Assembly: GCF_000427465.1 (NCBI RefSeq)
Contig: NZ_ATYB01000014.1
Span: 2,782,058-2,846,057 of the forward strand
DNA length: 64,000 nucleotides
Direction of reading: 5' to 3'
From: Sinorhizobium arboris LMG 14919
GTDB taxonomy: Bacteria; Pseudomonadota; Alphaproteobacteria; Rhizobiales; Rhizobiaceae
The notes beneath the pieces are model-generated. The model saw nothing but the letters and a program-made list of their open reading frames with translations. It was not told the DNA's origin and ran no database searches. Shown in pieces: positions 35,787-43,988 of this stretch. Position 1 is the first letter of the stretch. Each line of letters begins with the position of its first letter. Position numbers and translations under genes: made by a program.

Positions 35787-36626
35787 ATGAGTGCCATCGG
35801 AAGGGCGATCTGGTTCATCGAAAGCCATTTCGCCGAGGACATATCACTGGACGATATCGCCGCGGCCGCCGGCCTCTCGCGCTATCATCTTTCGCGCGTG
35901 TTCGGGCTTTCGACCGGACGGTCTATCAGCGCCTATATCCGCGGCCGGCGCCTCAGCGGGGCCGCGCTTGCCCTCGCCAACGGCACATCCAGCATCCTCC
36001 AAGTGGCCCTCGAGGCGGGCTACGGCTCGCATGAGGCTTTCACCCGTGCCTTCCGCGAGCAGTTCGGGGTGACACCCGAATCGATCCGCAAGCAGAGGCA
36101 CGTCCGCAATGTCGAGCTCTTGGAGCCTATCAGAATGGACGACGCACGCACTTTGAAGATCGAACCGCCGCGCTTCGAGGAAAGCCCGGGGCTTCTTCTC
36201 GCCGGTCTCGCAGAGACCTATGACTATAACCGCACCGAAGGCATTCCTTCGCTCTGGCAGCGCTTCAACGCCTATTTCGGCAACATTCCCGGTCAGCACG
36301 GCAATATCGCCTATGGCGTCTGCACCCACTCGGACGGCGAGGCGGGCCGCTTCCGCTACATGGCTGCGGCGGAGATCAGGGAAACCGAGCCGCTGCCCGC
36401 CGGGTTTTCTACACTCAAGCTGCCCCGGCAGCGCTACGCAATCTTCGTCCATCGCGGGCATATTTCCGGCATCGCCACCACGGCCCACCACATCTTCACG
36501 ACCTGGTTTCCGGAATCCGGCTGCCGGCACGGCGAATTGCCCGACCTGATGGAACGCTACGACGAGCGCTTCGATCCGCATTCCGGCATGGGTGCGGTCG
36601 AGATCTGGGTGCCCCTGAAGGCCTGA
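35787..36626 (+). CDS. AraC-family regulator with GyrI-like effector domain
   Basis: A 279-residue regulator. Residues 5-105 form the AraC double helix-turn-helix ([21 protein letters not shown] and [22 protein letters not shown]). Residues about 125-279 form a GyrI-like/Bacterial effector-binding fold of the Rob and SbmC type that binds drug-like small molecules. I chose ATG 35787, with the typical start [15 protein letters not shown], over 35577. It follows emrR by 118 bases on the same strand and may belong to the same drug-response island. Confidence 0.88.
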   Translation: MSAIGRAIWFIESHFAEDISLDDIAAAAGLSRYHLSRVFGLSTGRSISAYIRGRRLSGAALALANGTSSILQVALEAGYGSHEAFTRAFREQFGVTPESIRKQRHVRNVELLEPIRMDDARTLKIEPPRFEESPGLLLAGLAETYDYNRTEGIPSLWQRFNAYFGNIPGQHGNIAYGVCTHSDGEAGRFRYMAAAEIRETEPLPAGFSTLKLPRQRYAIFVHRGHISGIATTAHHIFTTWFPESGCRHGELPDLMERYDERFDPHSGMGAVEIWVPLKA

Positions 36627-36701
36627 CTTCCGGTGCACGAACACGTGCAGCGGCTTTCCATCGGGATTTCCACCTTTTCGATCACCTGGAGCCGACAACG
36701 T

Positions 36702-36740
36702 CGCCGCGAAAAACGCGGCGGCGCTTGCGACTTTCGCAAG
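36702..36740 (+). promoter_or_regulatory. Tandem hairpins in the terC leader
   Basis: CGCCGCG-AAAAA-CGCGGCG (36702-36720) and CTTGCGA-CTT-TCGCAAG (36724-36740) are two adjacent perfect 7-bp hairpins, 54 bases upstream of the terC start. They could terminate the upstream AraC transcript or control terC. The yybP-ykoY manganese riboswitch consensus was not seen. Confidence 0.45.
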
Positions 36741-36793
36741 TATCCCTAAATACTGCGGCGATCTTGTCGTGTCCGGAGAAGGAAAAAGCGCCG

Positions 36794-37546
36794 ATGCAGG
36801 AAATCCTCACGCTTGCTCAAAGCCCAGAGGCGTGGATCGCCCTTATCACGCTCATCGTGATGGAGGTGGTCCTCGGCATCGACAACCTCATTTTCATCTC
36901 GATCCTCACCAACAAGCTGCCGCCGGAAAACCGGGTCAGCGCCCGGCGCATCGGCATCGGCCTCGCTCTCGTCATGCGGCTCGCACTGCTCGGCACCATC
37001 GCCTGGATCGTCCAGTTGACGCAGCCGGTCTTCGAAGCTTTCGGCCACGGCTTTTCCTGGAAGGACATGATCCTGATCGCCGGGGGGCTCTTCCTCGTCT
37101 GGAAGGCAACCAAGGAAATCCATCACAATGTCGACCCGAGCGATCATGAGGAGGACTTCATCGCCACCTCCGCGATCAACAGCTTTAGTGCCGCAATCGG
37201 ACAAATCCTGCTTCTCGATCTCGTCTTCTCGGTCGACAGCATCATCACCGCCGTCGGCATGACTCCGCACCTGCCGATCATGGTTGTCGCCGTCGTCGTC
37301 GCCGTGACCGTCATGCTGGTTGCGGCGAACCCGCTTGCGAATTTCATCGAGAGAAATCCGACGATCGTCATGCTGGCGCTCGCTTTCCTCCTGATGATCG
37401 GGACGACACTGATCGCCGAAGGCATGGGTTTCCACGTGCCGAAGGGCTACGTCTATGCGGCCATGGCCTTTTCCGCACTTGTCGAAATTCTCAACATGGT
37501 CGCCCGCAATGCGCGCCTGAAGCGCCAGACCGCAAGGTCCGAGTAG
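36794..37546 (+). CDS. TerC-family integral membrane protein
   Basis: A 250-residue membrane protein with about seven hydrophobic segments. The family motifs are [21 protein letters not shown] near the N-terminus and [17 protein letters not shown] mid-protein, each with acidic residues in the membrane. TerC relatives export Mn2+ and help load secreted metalloenzymes, and others relate to tellurite resistance. The ATG at 36794 gives the standard start MQEILTL. A leader with two hairpins precedes it. Confidence 0.9.
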   Translation: MQEILTLAQSPEAWIALITLIVMEVVLGIDNLIFISILTNKLPPENRVSARRIGIGLALVMRLALLGTIAWIVQLTQPVFEAFGHGFSWKDMILIAGGLFLVWKATKEIHHNVDPSDHEEDFIATSAINSFSAAIGQILLLDLVFSVDSIITAVGMTPHLPIMVVAVVVAVTVMLVAANPLANFIERNPTIVMLALAFLLMIGTTLIAEGMGFHVPKGYVYAAMAFSALVEILNMVARNARLKRQTARSE

Positions 37547-38048
37547 AAAGCACACACAGGAAGGGCCGCATTGCCGATGCGGGCCTCTGCGTGATTGCTT
37601 CGTTGCGTGCGACCTTGAAGCCGTCAAGCCTCAAGGTCGCACGCAACGGGCTGCGGGAGGGGGCGAGGATGCGGGCTGGACGGTTGGAGCTGGCTGCCTT
37701 TTTCCATCGGCCACGAATGAAACCGGAAAAACTTCGTGTTCTCCATCCCGTCGCGTCCGGTTGCCACAGTCCGCGTCCTCGCCGCCATAACGCTCGGACA
37801 CCGAGGATGTTCCCGAATGGGCACCTGTCCATGTGCCGGGCATCGTCGAGACGACCGGCAACAATGCCGCCCGCGGCTTTCCGTTGACATGCCGGGCTTT
37901 CTATGGTCTCACGCCTGCCGACTGGAATTGCCTGGCTAAACCGCTGGTGCGGCACCCTTGCGGGCCTTTCCTTCCCATAAAATGCGCGCCCGCGAGCTGG
38001 AAACCACTCCGGCAAGGGCCCGAAAGCACGTCAAGACGGGCAACGACA
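37547..38048. other. Long gene-free region upstream of gltX
   Basis: About 500 bases without a credible gene; the open frames here have no protein character. It contains the perfect 18-bp inverted repeat listed separately. A TTGACA-like box at 37884 may be part of the gltX promoter, but no matching -10 box is convincing. Confidence 0.55.
37601..37648. repeat. Perfect 18-bp inverted repeat
   Basis: The arm CGTTGCGTGCGACCTTGA (37601-37618) is repeated in exact reverse complement at 37631-37648, with a 12-base loop (AGCCGTCAAGCC). It lies 55 bases after the terC stop. No T-tract follows, so it is not a standard terminator. It is far longer than the other hairpins in the window. Confidence 0.85.
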
Positions 38049-39506
38049 ATGGCAGATTCTGCAGTCCGGGTGCGTATCGCACCTTCCCCCACCGGCGAGC
38101 CGCATGTCGGCACCGCCTATATCGCGCTCTTCAACTATCTCTTCGCCAAGAAACACGGCGGCGAATTCATCCTGCGCATCGAAGACACGGATGCGACGCG
38201 CTCGACCCCGGAATTCGAGAAAAAGGTGCTCGACGCGCTGAAGTGGTGCGGGCTGAAATGGTCCGAGGGCCCGGATATCGGCGGTCCCTACGGCCCCTAT
38301 CGCCAGAGCGACCGCAAGGACATCTACAAGCCTTACGTCGAAAAGATCGTTGCGAACGGCCACGGCTTTCGCTGTTTCTGCACGCCCGAGCGGCTGGAGC
38401 AGATGCGCGAGGCGCAGCGCGCCGCCGGCAAGCCGCCGAAATATGACGGCCTTTGCCTCAGCCTCTCGGCCGAGGAAGTGGCGTCGCGCGTTGACGCCGG
38501 CGAACCGCATGTCGTGCGCATGAAGATTCCGGCGGAGGGTTCCTGCAAATTCCACGACGGCGTCTATGGAGACGTGGAAATTCCGTGGGAAGCCGTCGAC
38601 ATGCAGGTGCTGCTCAAGGCCGACGGGATGCCGACCTATCACATGGCGAACGTCGTCGACGACCATCTGATGAAGATCACCCATGTCGCACGCGGCGAGG
38701 AGTGGCTCGCTTCCGTGCCGAAGCACATTCTGATCTATCAGTATCTCGGCCTCGAACCGCCTGTCTTCATGCATCTGTCACTGATGCGCAATGCCGACAA
38801 GTCGAAACTGTCGAAGCGCAAGAACCCGACCTCCATCTCCTATTACACGGCGCTCGGCTACCTGCCGGAAGCGCTGATGAACTTCCTCGGCCTGTTCTTC
38901 ATTCAGATCGCCGAAGGCGAAGAGCTGCTGACGATGGAGGAGCTGACGGAGAAATTCGATCCCGAAAACCTCTCCAAGGCCGGCGCGATCTTCGACATCC
39001 AGAAGCTCGACTGGCTGAACGCGCGCTGGATCCGCGAGAAGCTCTCGGAAGAGGAATTCGCAGCCCGCGTGCTCGCCTGGGCGATGGACAACGAGCGGCT
39101 CAAGGAAGGTCTGAAGCTCTCGCAGACCCGCATTTCGAAGCTCGGCGAACTGCCGGAGCTCGCTGCATTCCTTTTCAAGTCGGATCTCGGCCTGCAGCCT
39201 GCCGCCTTCGCCGGCGTGAAGGCCACGCCCGAGGAGATGCTCGAAATCCTGAACACCGTCCAGCCGGATCTTGAAAAGATCCTCGAATGGAACAGGGAAT
39301 CGATCGAGACGGAACTGCGTGCCAGCGCCGAACGCATGGGCAAGAAGCTGAAAGCCGTGGTAGCGCCGCTCTTCGTCGCCTGCTCGGGCTCGCAGCGCTC
39401 GCTGCCGCTGTTCGATTCGATGGAACTGCTGGGCCGCTCGGTCGTGCGCCAGCGGCTGAAGATCGCCGCGCAGGTGGTCGCCTCCATGGCAGGCAGCGGA
39501 AAGTAA
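38049..39506 (+). CDS. gltX: Glutamyl-tRNA synthetase
   Basis: A 485-residue class I synthetase that charges tRNA-Glu, and probably also tRNA-Gln, which an amidotransferase then corrects, as in most alphaproteobacteria. The HIGH-like motif is PSPTGEPHVGTA at residues 12-23 and the KMSKS-like motif KLSKR at 253-257. The ATG at 38049 starts the standard MADSAVRVRIAPSPTG; the frame is open further upstream without meaning. lysS follows by 10 bases, so they form an operon. Confidence 0.95.
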   Translation: MADSAVRVRIAPSPTGEPHVGTAYIALFNYLFAKKHGGEFILRIEDTDATRSTPEFEKKVLDALKWCGLKWSEGPDIGGPYGPYRQSDRKDIYKPYVEKIVANGHGFRCFCTPERLEQMREAQRAAGKPPKYDGLCLSLSAEEVASRVDAGEPHVVRMKIPAEGSCKFHDGVYGDVEIPWEAVDMQVLLKADGMPTYHMANVVDDHLMKITHVARGEEWLASVPKHILIYQYLGLEPPVFMHLSLMRNADKSKLSKRKNPTSISYYTALGYLPEALMNFLGLFFIQIAEGEELLTMEELTEKFDPENLSKAGAIFDIQKLDWLNARWIREKLSEEEFAARVLAWAMDNERLKEGLKLSQTRISKLGELPELAAFLFKSDLGLQPAAFAGVKATPEEMLEILNTVQPDLEKILEWNRESIETELRASAERMGKKLKAVVAPLFVACSGSQRSLPLFDSMELLGRSVVRQRLKIAAQVVASMAGSGK

Positions 39507-39516
39507 GGACGAGACC

Positions 39517-41013
39517 ATGACCGACAAGACAGACACCGCCGGCCTTTCCTCCGACGTGACGGAAGTGCGTTCCCAGAAGCTCGAACTGCTTCGCGAGCAG
39601 ATCGGCGACGTTTATCCGGCGCATTTCCACCGGACCATCACCAATGCCGCACTCGCCGAAAGATATGCGGGGCTCGAGCCCGACACGGAAAGCGGAGAGA
39701 CGGTAACCGTTGCCGGCCGCGTCTTCTCCTCGCGCAATTCCGGCATGTTCATGGACCTCCATGACGCTTCAGGCAAGATCCAGATCTTCTCGCACAAGGA
39801 TACGGCGCCGGAAGAGGCGCGCGCGCTTCTGCCGATGATCGACCTCGGCGACATCATCGGCGTCACCGGCGAGGTGCGCCGCACCAAGCGCGGCGAACTG
39901 ACGGTGAACGCCAAAGAGATCACCATGCTCTGCAAGTCGCTTCTGCCGATGCCGGAGAAGTATCACGGGCTTGCTGACATCGAGACGCGCTACCGCAAGC
40001 GCTACCTCGACATCATGGTCAACGAGGAATCGAAGCTGCGTTTCCAGCAGCGAAGCCGTATCGTATCGAGCCTGCGCCGCTTCCTCGAGGACGAAGGCTT
40101 CATGGAAGTGGAAACGCCGATGCTGCAGCCGATCTACGGCGGCGCGACGGCCGAACCCTTCAAGACGCATCACAATACGCTGAAGCTCGACATGTATCTG
40201 CGCATCGCGCCCGAGCTTTACCTGAAGCGCATCCTCGTTTCGGGCCTTACTGACAAGGTCTTCGAGATCAACCGCAACTTCCGCAACGAAGGTGTCTCGA
40301 CCCGGCACAATCCTGAATTCACCATGATGGAGTGCTACTGGGCCTATGCGGATTACGAGGACGTGATGGGCCTCGTGGAGCGCATGTTCGAGACCCTGGC
40401 GCTTGCGGTTCACGGCAGGACCGAATTCGAGTTCGGCGACCAGCAGCTCTCCTTCAAGGGGCCGTTCCCGCGCGTTTCGATGCCGGCTGCCGTCAAGGAC
40501 GCGACCGGGATCGATTTCCTTGCGATCAAGAGCGACGAGGAAGCCCGTCAGGCGGCGCGCAACGCCGGTATCGAGGTCGAGAAGGATGCGACCTGGGGCG
40601 AGGTCCTCGCCTTCCTCTTCGAAGAAAAGGTCGAAGCGACGCTGATCCAGCCTGCCCATGTCATCCACTTCCCGAAGGACATCTCGCCCTTCGCCAAGGA
40701 GGTGCCGGGCGAGCCGCGGCTCGTCGAGCGGTTCGAGACCTATTGCAACGGCTGGGAGATCGGCAACGCCTTTTCCGAACTCAACGATCCGGTCGAGCAG
40801 CGCGCCCGCATGGTCGAGCAGATGGAACAGGCCCATGCGCGCGGCGAGAAGGAAAAGACGCTGGACGAGGACTTCCTCGATGCCATGGACCAGGGCATGC
40901 CGCCGGCCGGAGGATTGGGGATCGGTGTCGACCGCCTCATCATGCTGCTCACCAACTCGCCGTCGATCCGCGACGTCATTCTCTTCCCGGCCCGCCGCCA
41001 GAAGGCCGATTGA
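39517..41013 (+). CDS. lysS: Lysyl-tRNA synthetase (class II)
   Basis: A 498-residue class II synthetase. An N-terminal OB-fold (VTVAGRVFSSRNSGMFMDLHD) binds the anticodon. Motif 2 is seen in FEINRNFRNEGVSTRHNPEF and motif 3 in GGLGIGVDRLIMLLT. It starts 10 bases after gltX. The stop is followed by a strong GC hairpin of repeat family A near 41025, which may end the transcript. Confidence 0.94.
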   Translation: MTDKTDTAGLSSDVTEVRSQKLELLREQIGDVYPAHFHRTITNAALAERYAGLEPDTESGETVTVAGRVFSSRNSGMFMDLHDASGKIQIFSHKDTAPEEARALLPMIDLGDIIGVTGEVRRTKRGELTVNAKEITMLCKSLLPMPEKYHGLADIETRYRKRYLDIMVNEESKLRFQQRSRIVSSLRRFLEDEGFMEVETPMLQPIYGGATAEPFKTHHNTLKLDMYLRIAPELYLKRILVSGLTDKVFEINRNFRNEGVSTRHNPEFTMMECYWAYADYEDVMGLVERMFETLALAVHGRTEFEFGDQQLSFKGPFPRVSMPAAVKDATGIDFLAIKSDEEARQAARNAGIEVEKDATWGEVLAFLFEEKVEATLIQPAHVIHFPKDISPFAKEVPGEPRLVERFETYCNGWEIGNAFSELNDPVEQRARMVEQMEQAHARGEKEKTLDEDFLDAMDQGMPPAGGLGIGVDRLIMLLTNSPSIRDVILFPARRQKAD

Positions 41014-41021
41014 CCCCCTGG

Positions 41022-41063
41022 AGCAGCCCCTCCCCAACCCATTCCTAGAGGAGGGAGGGGCTC
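41022..41063. repeat. Short palindromic intergenic repeat, family A (RIME-like)
   Basis: AGCCCCTCCC (41025-41034) and GGGAGGGGCT (41053-41062) form a 10-bp perfect stem between the convergent lysS and hypothetical genes. The left part AGCCCCTCCCCAACC is identical to that of the repeat at 6855. It could act as a two-way terminator. Confidence 0.6.
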
Positions 41064-41068
41064 TTCCT

Positions 41069-41689
41069 CTAATGACTCGCTTGCTCCTCGGCCGGCGCGA
41101 CGGCGGCAACATCGTCCACTGCCGACGGATCGATGCACATCGAGCGATCGTCCATCATGGCCATGATCGCGCGAACCTCTTCCAGTTCGAGCGTCACGAC
41201 CTTGCCGTGGAACATGCCGGCGGCATTGGCCGCGGCCTCGTTATAGGAGGCGCGGAACGGCTCATCCATGCCCGGCACGCTTTGCGGTATCGGCGCAAAG
41301 AGCACTTCGGCACCGATCGCGGCGCCGCGCACGGCCGCGCGGTCCTCGGGGCCGGCCGCATCGAGCACGACAACCTGGTAGAGATCGGCCATTTCCTTTT
41401 TTGCGAGCGCACCGGCGACGCGCAGGGCGGTCTTGACCCGCTCCGGCCCGCTTGCGCGGTCCGTTTTCACATGCATGCGGATCCACCGCTGTCCTTTGTG
41501 ATCGAGCTTCAGGGTGCGGAGCGCCGTGCATTCGAGGCCGGAGGCGGAAGGTCCCGTAAAGCGGGTCAGAATCGTGTCCCGACCGACATAGACGGCAGCG
41601 CCGCCGGATGCGGCGGAGACCCCGAAAGCGGCGGACAGGATGATCATCAGCCGCTTCGAAGGGCGCAATTTTCCGAGAATGGCCTTCAA
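41069..41689 (-). CDS. Membrane-anchored protein of unknown function
   Basis: A 206-residue protein. A basic N-terminus (MKAILGKLRPSKRL) precedes one hydrophobic segment at about residues 14-36, so the rest, with Cys51 and a mixed alpha/beta composition, should be in the periplasm. The sequence LDAAGPEDRAAVRGAAIGAEV looks like part of a regular alpha/beta fold. I do not recognise a family. It is convergent with lysS and divergent from the nucleoside hydrolase gene. Codon use resembles its neighbours, so it appears native. Confidence 0.75.
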   Translation of the reverse strand: MKAILGKLRPSKRLMIILSAAFGVSAASGGAAVYVGRDTILTRFTGPSASGLECTALRTLKLDHKGQRWIRMHVKTDRASGPERVKTALRVAGALAKKEMADLYQVVVLDAAGPEDRAAVRGAAIGAEVLFAPIPQSVPGMDEPFRASYNEAAANAAGMFHGKVVTLELEEVRAIMAMMDDRSMCIDPSAVDDVAAVAPAEEQASH

Positions 41690-41938
41690 GGGGCGGCTCC
41701 GCTGTCGTCGTCAATTCGCAAGAATGGCCCGAGGGCGTTTCCGACGATAGATGAGCGACCTTTCGGAAAGTTTAAGCGGGGGGCCTCCCGCCAAGCGGGC
41801 CGTTTCGGCGTCGCCGTGCCACCGAGAGGCGAGCGGAACGACCGCGCAGCGATTGACTTTCGCGCGCGGCTTGTCCATTGCGCGATGGGAGACATCGCTG
41901 TAGGCGGGAGTCCGGCCAGAACCAGGGGAAAAGGCTGT

Positions 41939-42892
41939 ATGCATAAGGTTATTTTCGACACGGATCCGGGCGTCGACGACGCAATGGCCCTCCTCTTTCT
42001 GCACCGTCACCCTGCGATCGACCTCGCCGGCATCACCACGGTCTTCGGCAATGCCTCGATCGAAACGACGACACGCAATGCGCTGTTTCTCAAGCAGGCG
42101 TGGAACATCGCCGCGCCGGTCGCCAAGGGCATCGGCGAAACGCTCGACTCGGGCCGGCCGCATGTCGGATGGCCAACGGGTATTCACGGGGACGACGGGC
42201 TCGGCAATATCGACGTGCCGGCGCAGATCGACCTGGCGCCCGATCCTCGACCTGCCCACCGCTTCATCATCGACACGGTGCGCGCCAACCCCGGTCAGGT
42301 GACGCTCGTCGCCGTCGGGCGGATGACGAATCTGGCGCGCGCACTGCGCGACGATCCGGAGATCGCCACGCTCGTCAAGGCGGTCGTGATCATGGGCGGC
42401 GCTTTCGATGTTCCGGGCAACATTACCCCGGCCGCAGAAGCCAACATCCATGGCGATCCGGAAGCGGCCGATGTGGTGATGACGGCGCAGTGGCCCGTGA
42501 CCGTCATCGGACTCGACGTGACGACGAAGACCGTGATGACCCGAGCCATGCTCTCCCATATCGCCGAACGCGGCGGCGCTCCGGCGAGGCTCCTTTCCGA
42601 CATCTCGCAGTTCTATATCGATTTCTACGAGCACCATGTGGATGACGGCATGATCGTCCACGACAGCTGCGCCTGCGCCTATGTCGTCGCCCCCGAACTC
42701 TTTCAGACCCGCGGCGGTGCGATCCGCGTCCTTTGCGGCGGCATCGCCGACGGCCAGACCGTTCAAAAGCCGGATGGGCGGCTGTTTCCGCCGAACGCCT
42801 GGGATGGCTTCCCAAGCCAGCAGGCCTGTATCGGCATCAATGCCGAAGCGGTGTTGAAACTCATCGGCGATACGCTCGCCAATGGCAGCTGA
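41939..42892 (+). CDS. Inosine-uridine preferring nucleoside hydrolase
   Basis: A 317-residue hydrolase that releases a base from a ribonucleoside. The calcium-binding signature DTDPGVDDAMAL starts at Asp7, with Asp9 and Asp13/14. The later HDSCACAYVVAP motif carries the conserved His-Asp. The ATG at 41939 is the only start that begins the family sequence (MHKVIFDTD); the long upstream frame overlaps lysS and is a shadow. It salvages purines and pyrimidines; the base preference is not visible. Confidence 0.92.
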   Translation: MHKVIFDTDPGVDDAMALLFLHRHPAIDLAGITTVFGNASIETTTRNALFLKQAWNIAAPVAKGIGETLDSGRPHVGWPTGIHGDDGLGNIDVPAQIDLAPDPRPAHRFIIDTVRANPGQVTLVAVGRMTNLARALRDDPEIATLVKAVVIMGGAFDVPGNITPAAEANIHGDPEAADVVMTAQWPVTVIGLDVTTKTVMTRAMLSHIAERGGAPARLLSDISQFYIDFYEHHVDDGMIVHDSCACAYVVAPELFQTRGGAIRVLCGGIADGQTVQKPDGRLFPPNAWDGFPSQQACIGINAEAVLKLIGDTLANGS

Positions 42893-42975
42893 AGATTTCA
42901 CGGGTCGGACCCGATCCGGCGAAATTCTCTCGCGGATAGCTGGCAGACGCTCCGCCACCGGCTATCTTTATCTCT

Positions 42976-43986
42976 ATGAAGCCGGACGCCCTACTCTATC
43001 CCGCCCCCAAAGGTCTCTACTGCGAACGCGGGGACTTCTATATCGACCCGGTACAGCCGGTCGAAAGGGCGCTTATCACCCATGGACATTCCGACCATGC
43101 GCGCGCCGGACACGGCCATGTGCTCGCGACGCGTGAGACGCTCGACATTATGCGCCTGCGCTATGGCGACGACTTCTGCGGCGCGAGCGAAATCGCGCGC
43201 TTCGGCGAAACGGTTGCGATCGGCGGCGTGCGCGTCCGTTTCCACCCGGCCGGCCATGTGCTCGGCTCGGCACAGATATCCGTCGAGGCCGAGGGAACGC
43301 GGATCGTCGTCTCGGGCGACTACAAGCGCCGGCCCGATCCGACCTGCCCGTCCTTCGAGCCGATCGCCTGCGACGTCTTCATCACCGAAGCGACTTTCGG
43401 CCTGCCGGTCTTCCACCACCCGGACGACAAAGGCGAGATCGCCAGGCTCCTCCAGTCTCTCCGGCAGTTTCCCGAGCGTGCGCATGTGGTCGGCGCCTAC
43501 GCCCTCGGCAAGGCACAACGCCTCATCGCGCTCATACGTCAGCAGGGCTACGACGAACCGATACACATCCATGGCGCACTCGCCAGGCTTTGCGAATATT
43601 ACCAGAGCCAGGGCATCGATCTCGGCGACATTCGTCCGGCAACGCTCGGCCCGGAAAGCCGGCGGGACCTCGCGGGCAGCATCGTTCTCGGGCCTCCGGC
43701 GGCCTTTGCCGAGCGATGGGCGCGCCGCTTTGCCGATCCGCTCGCCATCTTCGCCTCCGGCTGGATGCTCATTCGCCAGCGCGCCAGGCAGCGCGGCGTG
43801 GAGCTGCCGCTCGTCATCTCCGACCATTGCGACTGGGCGGAGCTCACCGCAACGATTCGTGAAATCGCACCGTCCGAAGTCTGGGTAACGCATGGCCGCG
43901 AGGAGGCGCTGGTCCGCTGGTGCCAATTGCAGGGCATACCGGCACGGCCGCTTCACCTTGTCGGCTACGACGACGAGGGAGAGTGA
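42976..43986 (+). CDS. Ligase-associated MBL-fold DNA exonuclease
   Basis: A 336-residue metallo-beta-lactamase-fold protein of the DNA-processing (beta-CASP-related) group. The metal motif HGHSDH is at residues 36-41, and further ligands occur in HPAGHVLGSAQ, VSGDYKRR and the C-terminal WVTHGREEALVRW. It ends 2 bases before the ATP-dependent ligase gene, a pairing conserved in many bacteria. The two probably process and seal DNA ends in repair. Confidence 0.9.
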   Translation: MKPDALLYPAPKGLYCERGDFYIDPVQPVERALITHGHSDHARAGHGHVLATRETLDIMRLRYGDDFCGASEIARFGETVAIGGVRVRFHPAGHVLGSAQISVEAEGTRIVVSGDYKRRPDPTCPSFEPIACDVFITEATFGLPVFHHPDDKGEIARLLQSLRQFPERAHVVGAYALGKAQRLIALIRQQGYDEPIHIHGALARLCEYYQSQGIDLGDIRPATLGPESRRDLAGSIVLGPPAAFAERWARRFADPLAIFASGWMLIRQRARQRGVELPLVISDHCDWAELTATIREIAPSEVWVTHGREEALVRWCQLQGIPARPLHLVGYDDEGE

Positions 43987-43988
43987 GG

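Noticed and set aside
36627..36793. yybP-ykoY manganese riboswitch upstream of terC
   Set aside because: The GGGGAGTA-type core is absent; only simple hairpins are seen.
37547..38048. Small genes in the gap before gltX
   Set aside because: Several 60-98 codon frames exist on both strands but are Arg/Pro-rich, overlap each other and lack ribosome-binding sites.
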